From: Parasphingopyxis sp. CP4
Lineage (GTDB): Bacteria > Pseudomonadota > Alphaproteobacteria > Sphingomonadales > Sphingomonadaceae
DNA: 64,000 bases
Assembly (NCBI RefSeq): GCF_013378055.1
Contig: NZ_CP051130.1
Coordinates: forward strand, 2,041,001-2,105,000
Reading direction: 5' to 3'
Below the pieces are notes generated by a model that was not told the origin of the DNA, ran no database searches, and worked only from the letters and a program-made list of their open reading frames with translations. Made by a program: the position numbers and the translations under genes. Each line of letters starts with the position of its first letter. Positions within the stretch are counted from its first letter, which is position 1. Positions 36,648 through 45,144 of this stretch are shown piece after piece.

Positions 36648-37298
36648 ATGTTCGCTGAAGAAGGTCTGACCGAGTTTACAACTATATCATTGTCTAACTC
36701 GACACCGGAGTCGTCGGAAAGACGATCTGGGGAGCGCTATATGAGCCTCCTTCAGGCCGGCAAGATCATAACCGATACGATCCAGGAGCTGTGCCTGATC
36801 CGGAATCTGTCATCGCGCGGAGTGATGGCGGATATTTTTGCGCCCATCAAAGAGGGCACTTCGCTGCAGATCGAATTCAAGGCCGGTGTGCGCGTAAACG
36901 GCATCGTCCGCTGGATCGAAGATGGCCGAGCCGGCATCGAATTTGAAGACGATATCGATATCCATGCCTTGCTCGCACCGAACACTGCTCGGATGACACC
37001 GCGTGCGCCGCGCCTCAGCATCGATGGTACGGCAAAAATCATGCTTGGGGACGAGCATGTTCACGTTCAGGTCGCCGATATTTCGCAAGGCGGAATGAAG
37101 GTCGCCGAGCACCCCGAACTCGAGGTCGGCGAAGATATTGTCGTCGAAATTGAAGGACTGCCAGTGCGCGCCAGCGTCGTCCGCTGGATACGCGATGGTC
37201 AGGCCGGCATATCCTTTAATCGGGTCATGCCGCTTGAGCAGGTTGCCTTTTGGGCCGCACGTCAGGGTGAAGAAGATGGCGACGAAGCCGGGGGCTAA
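36648..37298 (+). CDS. Tandem PilZ-domain protein
   Basis: A 216-residue protein with two PilZ-like domains. The first, residues about 25-105, has the c-di-GMP arginine motif RRSGER and then NLSSRGVM. The second, about 115-205, has DISQGGMKV (D/NxSxxG type), but its arginine motif is incomplete (RAPR, with spacing one residue short). Each domain ends with a similar strand pair: VRWIEDGRAGIEFE and VRWIRDGQAGISFN. This points to an internal duplication where only the first half keeps the full c-di-GMP site. Likely a cytoplasmic c-di-GMP effector. It is convergent with the GST gene, 5 bp apart. Confidence 0.88.
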   Translation: MFAEEGLTEFTTISLSNSTPESSERRSGERYMSLLQAGKIITDTIQELCLIRNLSSRGVMADIFAPIKEGTSLQIEFKAGVRVNGIVRWIEDGRAGIEFEDDIDIHALLAPNTARMTPRAPRLSIDGTAKIMLGDEHVHVQVADISQGGMKVAEHPELEVGEDIVVEIEGLPVRASVVRWIRDGQAGISFNRVMPLEQVAFWAARQGEEDGDEAGG

Positions 37299-37303
37299 AA
37301 TCG

Positions 37304-37963
37304 CTAGCCTGTAGCCCGGGTCGAATAGACCGGCAGCTCGCCACCCTGATCGCCAACCTTCCATAGCGGAAGCTTGACCATCGCCGCGGCGAACAGATCG
37401 GATTTCAAGTGGCGATCGAGCCAGGCTCGCAGATTGCTCCAGGGTTCGTCATCAAACCAGCTCCGGTCCGTCATCGCGAATTGCCGGATGAACGGGAAGC
37501 TTGCGATATCGACCAAGGACCGCCTGTCGCCTGCGAGATTGTCTCGTCCCTCGAGGCGGTCTTCAAACTCGGCCAGTATCGCCGACGCTGCCTCGCGGTG
37601 GGCGATCGGATCGCTGTCATGACGGGTTGAATATTTATAGCGATCGAGATGATGTTTGAACGGGCCGTCAATCCTCTCGATAAAACTACCGACCTCCGGA
37701 TCTTCGGAGGCCAGCCAATTCTCTGGATCATGGCGAGCGAGCGCCCAGCGCATCACATCGAGGCTTTCGTCGATCACCGTCCCGTCGGGCAGCACCAGCA
37801 CCGGCACCGTGCCCTTGGCCGAGACCTCCAACATTTCGGCCGGCTTGTCGCGCAGCAGCACTTCGCGCACCGCGCATTGCTGACCGCTCACAATCAGCGC
37901 CATGCGGCCGCGCATTGCATAGGGGCAGCGGCGGAAGCTGTAGAGGATCGGCCGCTCACCCAT
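37304..37963 (-). CDS. Glutathione S-transferase family protein
   Basis: About 219 residues with an N-terminal thioredoxin-like domain: [18 protein letters not shown] contains a CPYA motif, and [20 protein letters not shown] is the cis-proline and SNAIL-type region. A helical C-terminal domain follows. ATG 37963 gives a family-like start and overlaps the upstream TrhO stop (ATGGGTGA); an alternative ATG at 37987 adds eight residues. The CPYA motif suggests a beta/omega-like or glutaredoxin-like GST. Substrate unknown. Confidence 0.88.
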   Translation of the reverse strand: MGERPILYSFRRCPYAMRGRMALIVSGQQCAVREVLLRDKPAEMLEVSAKGTVPVLVLPDGTVIDESLDVMRWALARHDPENWLASEDPEVGSFIERIDGPFKHHLDRYKYSTRHDSDPIAHREAASAILAEFEDRLEGRDNLAGDRRSLVDIASFPFIRQFAMTDRSWFDDEPWSNLRAWLDRHLKSDLFAAAMVKLPLWKVGDQGGELPVYSTRATG

Positions 37964-38906
37964 CGCCGGTCCGATCCGCCCCGACATGCGCTTCCCCGCG
38001 CTTTTTCGCGAGTTTCATCTGCTTTTGCCGCTCGGCATAGCCCTGCCGCTGCTCTTCGGTGCGGCTCGCATAACAGGCCGGACAGCTGATCCCTTCGACA
38101 TAATGCGGGTGCGCACGATCGGCCTCGCTCACCGGCATCCGACAGGCCCGGCACAGCTGATGACTGCCCTGCTCAAGCCCATGCGTCACCGTCACCCGCT
38201 CATCGAACACGAAACATTCGCCCGTCCAGCGACTGTCTTCCGGCTCGATCGTCTCGAGATATTTGAGGATCCCGCCTTTGAGGTGATGGACATTGTCCAG
38301 GCCCTCAGACCGCAACAAGGCGGTCGCTTTCTCGCAGCGTATCCCGCCGGTGCAGAACATCGCGATCTTCGGATTGGCCTTGCCCGCCAGCAGCGCCTCG
38401 CGATTATCGCGAAACCAGCTCGGAAAATCCCGGAAGCTTGCCGTGTGCGGATCGATCGCGTTCTCGAACGTCCCCGCCGCAACCTCATAATCGTTGCGCG
38501 TGTCGATCAGGATCGTGTCCGGATCGGCGATCAGATCATTCCAGTCCTCCGGCGCGACATAGTCGCCGACATTGGCCACCGGATCGATATCCGGCTCGCC
38601 CATCGTCACAATCTCCCGCTTCAGCCGGACCTTCATCCGATAGAAGGGCATTTCGGCCGCATTGGAAAATTTGACCTCGATCTCGGCACAGCCAGGCAGC
38701 GCGCGGATATGATCAAGCACCGCCTCAACCTCGCCCGGCATCCCGGCAATCGTGCCGTTAATGCCCTCAGCGGCGAGCAGGATCGTGCCCTTGACCCCGG
38801 CCGCATTGCAGCAGGCCAGAAGATCCTCGCGGATCGCCGCGCGCTCCTCCATCGGCGTAAAGCGATAGAGTGCAGCAACCAGTATCGGGTGGTCATCACT
38901 CGTCAT
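37956..38906 (-). CDS. trhO: tRNA uridine(34) hydroxylase/rhodanese-related protein TrhO
   Basis: The 316-residue TrhO (YceA, UPF0176) protein oxygenates uridine 34 of certain tRNAs to 5-hydroxyuridine. The N-terminal acylphosphatase-like domain holds [19 protein letters not shown] near residue 37. The rhodanese domain (from about 120) has the active cysteine in [12 protein letters not shown]. The C-terminal zinc-like motif CRACRMPVS ... CPACYASR is complete. ATG 38906 ([16 protein letters not shown]) is preferred; the frame is open to 38957. A lysine-rich tail ([13 protein letters not shown]) ends the protein. Confidence 0.93.
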   Translation of the reverse strand: MTSDDHPILVAALYRFTPMEERAAIREDLLACCNAAGVKGTILLAAEGINGTIAGMPGEVEAVLDHIRALPGCAEIEVKFSNAAEMPFYRMKVRLKREIVTMGEPDIDPVANVGDYVAPEDWNDLIADPDTILIDTRNDYEVAAGTFENAIDPHTASFRDFPSWFRDNREALLAGKANPKIAMFCTGGIRCEKATALLRSEGLDNVHHLKGGILKYLETIEPEDSRWTGECFVFDERVTVTHGLEQGSHQLCRACRMPVSEADRAHPHYVEGISCPACYASRTEEQRQGYAERQKQMKLAKKRGEAHVGADRTGDG

Positions 38907-38979
38907 CCCGCCCTCACAGCGGGATTGCGCGCCTGACGCAAGGTTTTTTTCGCGCACCAGCGGCGCACATAATCTGCCG

Positions 38980-39219
38980 CTAGGCCGTCACCAGCATCGC
39001 GTTGACTTCGTCCTTCAGCTCCAGCCGGCGCTTGCGCAATTCGGTGGTTCGCTCATCCGTGGCTGGCTCGACTTCGGTCTCGATCCGGTGAATCTCGCGG
39101 TTCACCTTGTGATATTCTTCCGCCAGCCGGGCAAAATGCGCGTTCGATACCTTCAGATCGTGCAGCCGCTCGACATGTTCGGGAAATTCATCGGCCAGTT
39201 CATGGGGTGTGTGCGACAT
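38980..39219 (-). CDS. YdcH-like (DUF465) small coiled-coil protein
   Basis: A 79-residue protein starting [20 protein letters not shown] at ATG 39219, after GGAGAG. It has the DUF465/YdcH pattern: a helical, charged sequence with [19 protein letters not shown] and [14 protein letters not shown], expected to form a coiled coil. The function is unknown in the family. A longer open frame to 39324 is not family-like. The gene lies alone, 73 bp upstream of trhO. Confidence 0.88.
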   Translation of the reverse strand: MSHTPHELADEFPEHVERLHDLKVSNAHFARLAEEYHKVNREIHRIETEVEPATDERTTELRKRRLELKDEVNAMLVTA

Positions 39220-39337
39220 GGATAAGGCTCTCCTGCTTGGTTTTACTGGGCGGCTGCCCGTTCGATGATTCGAACCTAATGCAGGGAATCGAGCGGGATT
39301 TTGATCTTGCGCAAATCGCCGCAAAGTCGCGGCACGC

Positions 39338-40348
39338 TCAGATCGGCTCCATCAGATAGCAGAGGCAATCCTGGCGGATCACATCTGCATCATGGGTGAT
39401 CATCGCCGGTGTGATTGCCCGCCGGGATTTGATTTCATCGCCGTCACAGCGAAAAAATTCATCCGTCAGGTCATGGCCATGCTCGTCGATCACGCGCAGC
39501 GCATCTTGCGGGCATTGCGTTGTCGCCCAAACTGTATCCGCCGGCAGATCCGAGAAATTGAAATCTTCCAGATCCGCGCGGAGATTGAGACCGGCCGTCT
39601 CATCGTCGAAACCGAATGTGCATTTCGGATCGATCACGACCGAGGCCAGCGTATGATAGAGCGTCACGGCGCCAGGCGCTGGCGGCGCGGCTGGGAAACT
39701 CTCGAGGCGCAGCACATCTTCCACCAGCCCGATTGCCCGGTCGATACCCAACTGATCGCCGCTTCGCCCGCATTCGACCGTGACCGCCGGGCAGAAATTG
39801 GAAAAAGCGATCGACTGGGTGGTCGGCGGATTGCGGTAAAAGACCCCGAGATCGGCAAACATGGCGGCAAGCTGGAGATCGGCCGGGCGCAGCGCATTGA
39901 CGCAGCCATAATGTGGATTGGACCCGCTATTGTTGTGAATATCGATACTCGCAAAGGGGATTTGCAGGCGCGCGGTTTCACAGACCTGGTGGACAAGATC
40001 ATGATAGGGCCCGCTGCCTTCGGCCCAGATGCGGTTGAAATCGGGCTGCTCAGGCAAATGGCGCACCCCGGCGGCCATTGCCTGCACATTGCCGACAAAG
40101 AGTGTCAGGCTGCGCGGCGGTGGCGTGACGCGATAACGCTCAGCCAGCGCCCGCAGCACATAGAAGCTCGTCGTTTCATTGCCGTGCAGCAGGGTCGTCA
40201 CCCAGAGCGGGCGCTCCGCTTCGCCTTTGATCGTAATCAGCGTCGGATTGGGAAAGATGGTGAGGATATCGCCCGGCTCCGCGCCGATCAGCGCGTCCGG
40301 GAAATGGTCGATACGGTCAAGCGGGATTGGGCCGCGATCAGCGCTCAT
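39338..40348 (-). CDS. Succinylglutamate desuccinylase/aspartoacylase family metallopeptidase-like (M14)
   Basis: A protein of about 336 residues with the zinc ligands of the M14 aspartoacylase group: HGNET (H and E) near residue 58, then DIHNNSG near 140 (third ligand). TVECG follows near 195, as in aspartoacylase-like enzymes. It would cleave an N-acyl amino acid or a peptide-like amide. ATG 40348 overlaps the stop of the upstream GCS2-type ligase (ATGA); ATG 40357 is an alternative. The gene pair ligase plus hydrolase suggests that they act on the same compound, perhaps a gamma-glutamyl or N-acyl product. Confidence 0.85.
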   Translation of the reverse strand: MSADRGPIPLDRIDHFPDALIGAEPGDILTIFPNPTLITIKGEAERPLWVTTLLHGNETTSFYVLRALAERYRVTPPPRSLTLFVGNVQAMAAGVRHLPEQPDFNRIWAEGSGPYHDLVHQVCETARLQIPFASIDIHNNSGSNPHYGCVNALRPADLQLAAMFADLGVFYRNPPTTQSIAFSNFCPAVTVECGRSGDQLGIDRAIGLVEDVLRLESFPAAPPAPGAVTLYHTLASVVIDPKCTFGFDDETAGLNLRADLEDFNFSDLPADTVWATTQCPQDALRVIDEHGHDLTDEFFRCDGDEIKSRRAITPAMITHDADVIRQDCLCYLMEPI

Positions 40349-41775
40349 ATCGGCCATTGATGAACCGGATCGCCGCTCGCCTGCAATTCGACATAGCGTT
40401 CGGTGAGTGCCTGAAAATTTCGGCCGTTATTGCTGTAATAGCTGCGCTGCCAATCGGCCCCGGTCTGGCCGGTCGATATCCGCTCGCGCAGGATGGAGTC
40501 GAAATAGTGATCGAGGCTGTCGGCATTGAGCCCTGAACCGGCGAGCGCTGCTTTGGCGGCGGGCAATAATTCCTCCAGCAAAAGCGTGCGGATATCGAAC
40601 GAATGCCCTTCCCAGCGGACCGTCGCGTCGAGACCATGTTTGGCGCAAGCATAGAAATTGGCCCGGGCATCTTCGAAGGGAATCGTCTTTTCCGGCGCGT
40701 CGGCCCGCTGGCCGAGCGCGAGCGCGAGGCCATAATAGAGCGCGAGATTGGCGATCATGTCAGTGACCGTCGGCCCCGATGGCATCACGCGTTGTTCGAC
40801 GCGCAGATGCGGGTTCTGATCGCCGTCGAAACCGATGATCGGCCGGTTCCAGCGCCATATCGTGCCATTCTGGAGGCGGACATGAGGAAGCTCCCCATCA
40901 TCCTCGCGCAGCATTGGGAGCAGCACGGGATAGCTCAGATTTTCGAGGAACAGCTCGAGCAGGGAGTGGCGCAGATAGCCGGTGCCCAAGGTTACGCGCA
41001 GCACATCGCGGCCAGCGCGATCAGGGAAGCTGTGCACCTTGGTTGATTGTTCAAAGGCCGGGATCCGCGTCTCCGCCCAAAGCGAATTGCCATAGAGGAA
41101 GGGCGAGTTGGCGCTGGCCGCAACCAGAGGCGCCGAAGCAATGACCGAGGCATTATACATGCGCACCGCTTCATCCTGATTGACCTTGAGATGCGCCTGG
41201 AGCGACGTGCAGGAGGCTTCGAGCATGATATGGTCGCAGCGATAATCGAGCGTGTCATGGCCGCTGATCTTAATGTGCAGCGGTTCAGATTCCCGCGCCG
41301 CGAGCAGCGCCGCATTAAGCGCCTTGTAGCGATTGGCATCGGCCATCCAGGCGGGCTGGAGCATCTCGTCGCGCACCGTGGGCAACATGCCGGTGGTCAG
41401 CGGTTTGAGATTGAGCGTCGCGCCAGCCCGGGCGCAGCGATCCCAGAGCCGGTCGATATCCTGTTGGAGGCCATCAAGACAATCGCCGTCCAAAGTGCGC
41501 GGATCGGCATTCATCTCGAAATTGAATTTGGAAAGCTCCGGCACGATCCGCTCATCATTGGCGGTGGCGATAAATTCCTCGGCCTGGGGCGATGGCAGGC
41601 AATCGCGATCAACCAGCCAGGCCTCAATCTCGAGCCCGATCATATGGCCGGGATCATGATCAAAGCGGCGCTCGTCGAACCAGCGTTTCAGCGTGTTTGT
41701 CTCGCGGCGCAGGCGATCGCGAAAAGCGGCATAGTCGTCAGGCGTAAAGGCGGTCTGCCCGATATCCTCGCCCAT
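40345..41775 (-). CDS. Glutamate-cysteine ligase family protein (GCS2-like)
   Basis: The 476-residue carboxylate-amine ligase belongs to the GCS2/YbdK-type superfamily. MIGLEIEAWLVDRDCLPSP near residue 45 carries the metal-binding glutamates. FNFEMNADPRTLDG near 84, LEASCTSLQAHLKVN near 185 and HLRVEQRVMPSGPTVTDMI near 310 form the ATP/Mg site. It would join an amine to the gamma-carboxylate of glutamate or a similar acid using ATP. It differs from proteobacterial GshA, and its genetic partner (M14 hydrolase) suggests a role other than plain glutathione synthesis. No ribosome-binding site of note. Confidence 0.85.
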   Translation of the reverse strand: MGEDIGQTAFTPDDYAAFRDRLRRETNTLKRWFDERRFDHDPGHMIGLEIEAWLVDRDCLPSPQAEEFIATANDERIVPELSKFNFEMNADPRTLDGDCLDGLQQDIDRLWDRCARAGATLNLKPLTTGMLPTVRDEMLQPAWMADANRYKALNAALLAARESEPLHIKISGHDTLDYRCDHIMLEASCTSLQAHLKVNQDEAVRMYNASVIASAPLVAASANSPFLYGNSLWAETRIPAFEQSTKVHSFPDRAGRDVLRVTLGTGYLRHSLLELFLENLSYPVLLPMLREDDGELPHVRLQNGTIWRWNRPIIGFDGDQNPHLRVEQRVMPSGPTVTDMIANLALYYGLALALGQRADAPEKTIPFEDARANFYACAKHGLDATVRWEGHSFDIRTLLLEELLPAAKAALAGSGLNADSLDHYFDSILRERISTGQTGADWQRSYYSNNGRNFQALTERYVELQASGDPVHQWPI

Positions 41776-42115
41776 CTATGCCCTCCATCCCCGCAAGACC
41801 TGCGTTATCTTGCCCCAACAGGAATAGCATTGAAAAGCCCCCGCGATTTGATCGCTGTCAAAGGGGAGTGGGAGGTCTGCTATTGGCCGAAAGCGGACAT
41901 TAGGCGTGGCTGTAAACATGACGTTGCTGAACAGTGTGCCTTTGATACTTGTCGCACTGAAATTCTTGCAACTCATGTTAGCGCAACGCAGCGTGCGCAA
42001 TGTCCAATCCACGTGTTATTCCATCACCTCTAATCGTCCAGGCTTGGTATCAAGAAGCAATTCATCAATCGTGACTTCGGGATCGACTAGCGGGTGATGT
42101 CGCAACTGGTCCCGG
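41776..42115. other. Intergenic region with a 24-bp repeat, no gene seen
   Basis: This 340-bp region between the GCS2-type ligase and mobA has no convincing coding sequence; the short open frame at 41906-42097 has no family-like features and no good ribosome-binding site. It holds copy 1 of the 24-bp GTCCGC-N12-GCGGAC repeat at 41875. The mobA gene terminates at the right end without a clear hairpin. Confidence 0.6.
41875..41898. repeat. 24-bp palindromic repeat, copy 1
   Basis: GTCTGC-TATTGGCCGAAA-GCGGAC, followed by ATT. One base differs from the consensus arms (GTCTGC for GTCCGC). The total length (24) and inner length (12) equal the four other copies at 55423, 55850, 61134 and 61656. The inner part contains TTGGCCGAA, as in copy 3. 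Confidence 0.75.
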
Positions 42116-42721
42116 TCAGTCGGTACAATTCGCGCCGCTATCCAAGCGACGCCTCGCTTCAATCAGACCTTCGGCATCGTTGACATTGAAGAAGGGATCG
42201 GGGTCGGCATCCCATGCGTATGTCCGAAATCCGACATGCCGAGCGAAGCCCTCGAGCGAAAGGCGACCGGTTTCTAGATAGGAGGGAAGGGCATCGAGCA
42301 CGTTGCAGCGCCAGATGCCACACACCGGGTGCAACCTGCCAGAGCTTTCGGCGATTACGACCGGCGCGTCCTCGCCGATCGACAACAGGCGGACCAAGAG
42401 ATCGTCGGGCAGGAAGGGTGTGTCACAGGGTAATGTCGCGAGCCTTGGCAGACCGCTGTCGCGGACCATGGTCAGGCCTGCCACCAAGCCGGCCAGCGGC
42501 CCCGCCACGCCGGGCGGATCGGCAATTGTTTCGACACCGCTGATCTTCTCGGCGTCCCGAACGGACACCACGACCCTGTCCGAAAGTGATCGCGCATAAT
42601 CGAGTGCCCTGTCGAGCAAGCTCTGACCGCCGAGCATTTGGTGCGGCTTGCATCCGCCGATACGGCGGCCTTCTCCCCCAGCGAGAATGACGATCGGAAT
42701 TGATCGGTCACTGCTGCGCAT
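42116..42721 (-). CDS. mobA: Molybdenum cofactor guanylyltransferase
   Basis: A 201-residue MobA that attaches GMP to molybdopterin, forming the MGD cofactor required by NarG. The nucleotide-binding start VILAGGEGRRIGGCKPHQML is diagnostic; ATLPCDTPFLPDDLL near residue 95 (metal-binding Asp) and FFNVNDAEGL near the end follow. The gene lies at the edge of the nitrate respiration island, 169 bp from the divergent porin gene, so it is probably part of the same functional unit. The G-loop is complete and the length is normal. Confidence 0.93.
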   Translation of the reverse strand: MRSSDRSIPIVILAGGEGRRIGGCKPHQMLGGQSLLDRALDYARSLSDRVVVSVRDAEKISGVETIADPPGVAGPLAGLVAGLTMVRDSGLPRLATLPCDTPFLPDDLLVRLLSIGEDAPVVIAESSGRLHPVCGIWRCNVLDALPSYLETGRLSLEGFARHVGFRTYAWDADPDPFFNVNDAEGLIEARRRLDSGANCTD

Positions 42722-42821
42722 TTTTACCCGCCGGACAGTTCATCGCTGGCCCAACTCATCGCCACCTCCATCATTCTGTGCCGTAACCCGCATCTTATCG
42801 TTGGCACAAGGCACTGCGTAT

Positions 42822-42835
42822 TTGATATATATCAA
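42822..42835. promoter_or_regulatory. FNR/DNR box TTGATATATATCAA upstream of the porin
   Basis: A perfect match to TTGAT-N4-ATCAA, which is also a full palindrome. Its centre is 62 bp before the porin ATG (42891). With activation at -41.5, the transcript would start about 21 bp before the ATG. It is 87 bp or more from the mobA start and could also serve mobA. Confidence 0.85.
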
Positions 42836-42890
42836 GACAATCGAAGGCCGGGTCATCCAAGAGCAATCGCGACAGAAAGGCTGGCCTTAG

Positions 42891-44114
42891 ATGTTCGACA
42901 CGCTCCTTCGCAACTCTCCGCATTTGATGTTTGCCCTCCTTGCGTTCGGCTTCACCTTTGTCTCGCTGCCGGCGCAGGCCGAACCGATCGTCGATCCCTA
43001 TGTCGATATTCGCTACCGTCTCGAACTGGTCGACCAGGACGGATTCGCCGATGATGCGACCGCCTCGACACTACGCATCCGCGCCGGGGCGCGGACCCGC
43101 GAATGGCAAGGGCTGAGCGCGTTCATTGAAGCTGAGGCTATTGCCCATCTCGGGCCCGATGATTTCAACGACACGGTCAACGGCCAGCTAGCCTTTCCCG
43201 TTGTTGCCGATCCGGAGGATTTGCTGCTCAACCAGGCCTATGTCCGCTGGCACCGTCCCGATCGCGTCGATGCGCGGGTCGGGCGACAGGTCGTCAATCT
43301 CGATAACCAGAGATGGATCGGCTCGGTAGGATGGCGACAGAATGATCAAACCCTCGATGCGGTAACAGCCACCGTCACACCATCGGCTGCAACCAGTATC
43401 ACCTATGGTTATGCCTGGCGGGTCAACCGGATATTCGGGCCGGATTCACCGATGGGCATCTGGCGCGATAATGACATCCACCTGATCCGTGGATCGGTGG
43501 ACGTGCCGGAGCTCGGTACGCTCAGCGCCTATGGCTATCTGCTCGATATTCCCGACGCGCCCGTCAATTCCTCGCAAAGCTGGGGAGTGCGATTGACCGG
43601 GCAGCGCCAAGCGAACGAAGCCATATCCTTCACCTATGCCGCTGAATATGCACGGCAAAGTGACTATGCCGGCCATCCGCGTGATTTCTCGCTGTCTTAT
43701 CTTCTCGTACAGCCTGGTCTTACGGTCGGTCCGGTGGCGCTGCGCTTCGGCTATGAGCGGCTTGGTAGTAACGGGGTGGACGCGCTGCAGACCCCGCTCG
43801 CGACGCTACATGCATTCAATGGCTGGGCGGACAAGTTTTTGCGGACGCCGCCGAATGGCCTACGCGATCTTTACGCGGATGCGACTATCCGACCCTTTCA
43901 ATCTGGCTTTCTCACCAATGCGACCTTCCGCATCGCCTATCATGATTATCGATCGACGCGCGGCGATTTGCATTATGGCAGTGAGTGGAACGCCTTGTTT
44001 GCATTTCCGTTGCGGCCGGGCTGGTCCGTGGGGCTTAAATATGCTGACTATGACGCAGATAGTTTCGCAACCGATACCCGCAAATTTTGGCTGACGACCC
44101 AAATACGCTTCTGA
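42891..44114 (+). CDS. Outer-membrane porin (alginate-export-like) of the nitrate cluster
   Basis: A 407-residue beta-barrel protein. The signal peptide MFDTLLRNSPHLMFALLAFG ends at AQA (about residue 30). Alternating polar/hydrophobic strands follow (for example VDPYVDIRYRLELVDQDGF, TLRIRAGARTREW, ATFRIAYHDYRSTRGDLHYG) and the chain ends in TTQIRF with terminal phenylalanine. It resembles alginate-export-domain porins. The FNR box in its promoter and its place beside mobA, regulator and narK suggest entry of nitrate or exit of nitrite through the outer membrane; this is inference. It is convergent with the Crp/Fnr gene. Confidence 0.85.
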   Translation: MFDTLLRNSPHLMFALLAFGFTFVSLPAQAEPIVDPYVDIRYRLELVDQDGFADDATASTLRIRAGARTREWQGLSAFIEAEAIAHLGPDDFNDTVNGQLAFPVVADPEDLLLNQAYVRWHRPDRVDARVGRQVVNLDNQRWIGSVGWRQNDQTLDAVTATVTPSAATSITYGYAWRVNRIFGPDSPMGIWRDNDIHLIRGSVDVPELGTLSAYGYLLDIPDAPVNSSQSWGVRLTGQRQANEAISFTYAAEYARQSDYAGHPRDFSLSYLLVQPGLTVGPVALRFGYERLGSNGVDALQTPLATLHAFNGWADKFLRTPPNGLRDLYADATIRPFQSGFLTNATFRIAYHDYRSTRGDLHYGSEWNALFAFPLRPGWSVGLKYADYDADSFATDTRKFWLTTQIRF

Positions 44115-44165
44115 TCAGCATGCTATGCCGTGCGACCGTCCAACGTCGTGCCCGGCATCGAATCT

Positions 44166-44900
44166 CTATTGCCCGATGCTCTTTACGCCGCGACGGTCGT
44201 AAACCTCTTCCACAGCATCGATGAGCGGGGTTGGCTTGGCATAGTCGGCAAGCTTTTTGCCATCATCGATATGGATGTTGCTCCCGCGCACCCGGACACC
44301 ATGGGCAGAGAGTGAGCCAAAAGCGCGGGAGAGATTTTCGGGCGTCATGCCGAGCAGGGCCGCTATCGTTCCCTTGCCGGCCGGCAGTTTGAAATGGGTA
44401 GGGTCGCCGCGTGCCTGGGACTGGCGGAGCAGGTAGTTGGCCAGCCGTTCCGCAGCGAGGCGCAGCTTGATTTCCTTATGCTGCTTGACCAGCTGGCGAT
44501 AGGCTTTGGAGAGTTCGGCTGCAGTCGCAGCAGCAAAAGCACGGTCCTCGGCGAAGCATCGCTGGATATGCTGATTGGGAATCATCATCAGCCGCGACGG
44601 CAGGAAGGTGCGCGCTGACATCAGGCACACTGCATCATTCAGGACCGCGGCCAGGATGAAGGCCGAGGTCGGCTCGATCACCGCCATCGTCGTCTCGCGC
44701 CCATTATGTCCCGCATAGAGCTCCACCGCCCCTTCAACCAGGACATAGAGGAAATCGGCCGGATCGCCTTCGCGGATCAGATCGACCTGGGGTGGAAAGG
44801 TCTGCAGCAATGCTGCTTCGACCAGAGCGTCAAAGCGCCGATCATCCATGCCGGCGAACAACGGGAGATTGCGGACAACGGGAATATCTTCTGGACGCAT
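44166..44900 (-). CDS. Crp/Fnr family transcriptional regulator, DNR/NarR-like
   Basis: The 244-residue regulator has an N-terminal cyclic-nucleotide-like sensor domain (FPPQVDLIREGDPADFLYVL from residue 35) and a C-terminal helix-turn-helix. The recognition helix MTPENLSRAFGSL has the FNR-type E188-xx-S191-R192, which reads TTGAT half-sites. There is no N-terminal cysteine cluster, so it cannot carry FNR's 4Fe-4S centre; it may sense NO or redox as DNR/NnrR proteins do. ATG 44900 was chosen; the open frame to 44951 would run through an FNR-like box. It sits between the porin and narK, whose promoters both hold the matching box. Confidence 0.9.
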   Translation of the reverse strand: MRPEDIPVVRNLPLFAGMDDRRFDALVEAALLQTFPPQVDLIREGDPADFLYVLVEGAVELYAGHNGRETTMAVIEPTSAFILAAVLNDAVCLMSARTFLPSRLMMIPNQHIQRCFAEDRAFAAATAAELSKAYRQLVKQHKEIKLRLAAERLANYLLRQSQARGDPTHFKLPAGKGTIAALLGMTPENLSRAFGSLSAHGVRVRGSNIHIDDGKKLADYAKPTPLIDAVEEVYDRRGVKSIGQ

Positions 44901-44944
44901 CGATGTGCTTCTTCTGTTTGTGTCCGTCCGGACTCCATCATCAT

Positions 44945-44958
44945 TTGACAATTATCAA
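44945..44958. promoter_or_regulatory. FNR-like box TTGACAATTATCAA upstream of the regulator gene
   Basis: One mismatch from TTGAT-N4-ATCAA (TTGAC). Its centre is about 51 bp before the regulator ATG (44900), which fits autoregulation. The other side faces narK, about 190 bp away. Confidence 0.7.
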
Positions 44959-45048
44959 TAGATGAATTGCAAATCGTCCATCGTGATCGGCAATATTGTC
45001 AAAAACACTGCCCATAAATGTCTGAATGGCAATCAAGATTACCCGAAT

Positions 45049-45062
45049 TTGATATAAATCAA
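45049..45062. promoter_or_regulatory. FNR/DNR box TTGATATAAATCAA upstream of narK
   Basis: A full match to TTGAT-N4-ATCAA with its centre 89 bp before the narK ATG. At -41.5 the start site would be near 45097, and TAACAA at 45082-45087 is a possible -10 element. This would drive the narK-narGHJI-ppiC operon under low oxygen. Confidence 0.88.
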
Positions 45063-45144
45063 TACCTGCTTGCCCGGTCCCTAACAAACCCATCTCATCG
45101 ATTGAGACGCGCCGCGACTCACATGCGGTCAAGGGGAGTGGATC

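Noticed and set aside
41906..42097. Small plus-strand open frame before mobA
   Set aside because: Sixty-three codons without ribosome-binding site, motif or sensible composition; likely noncoding.
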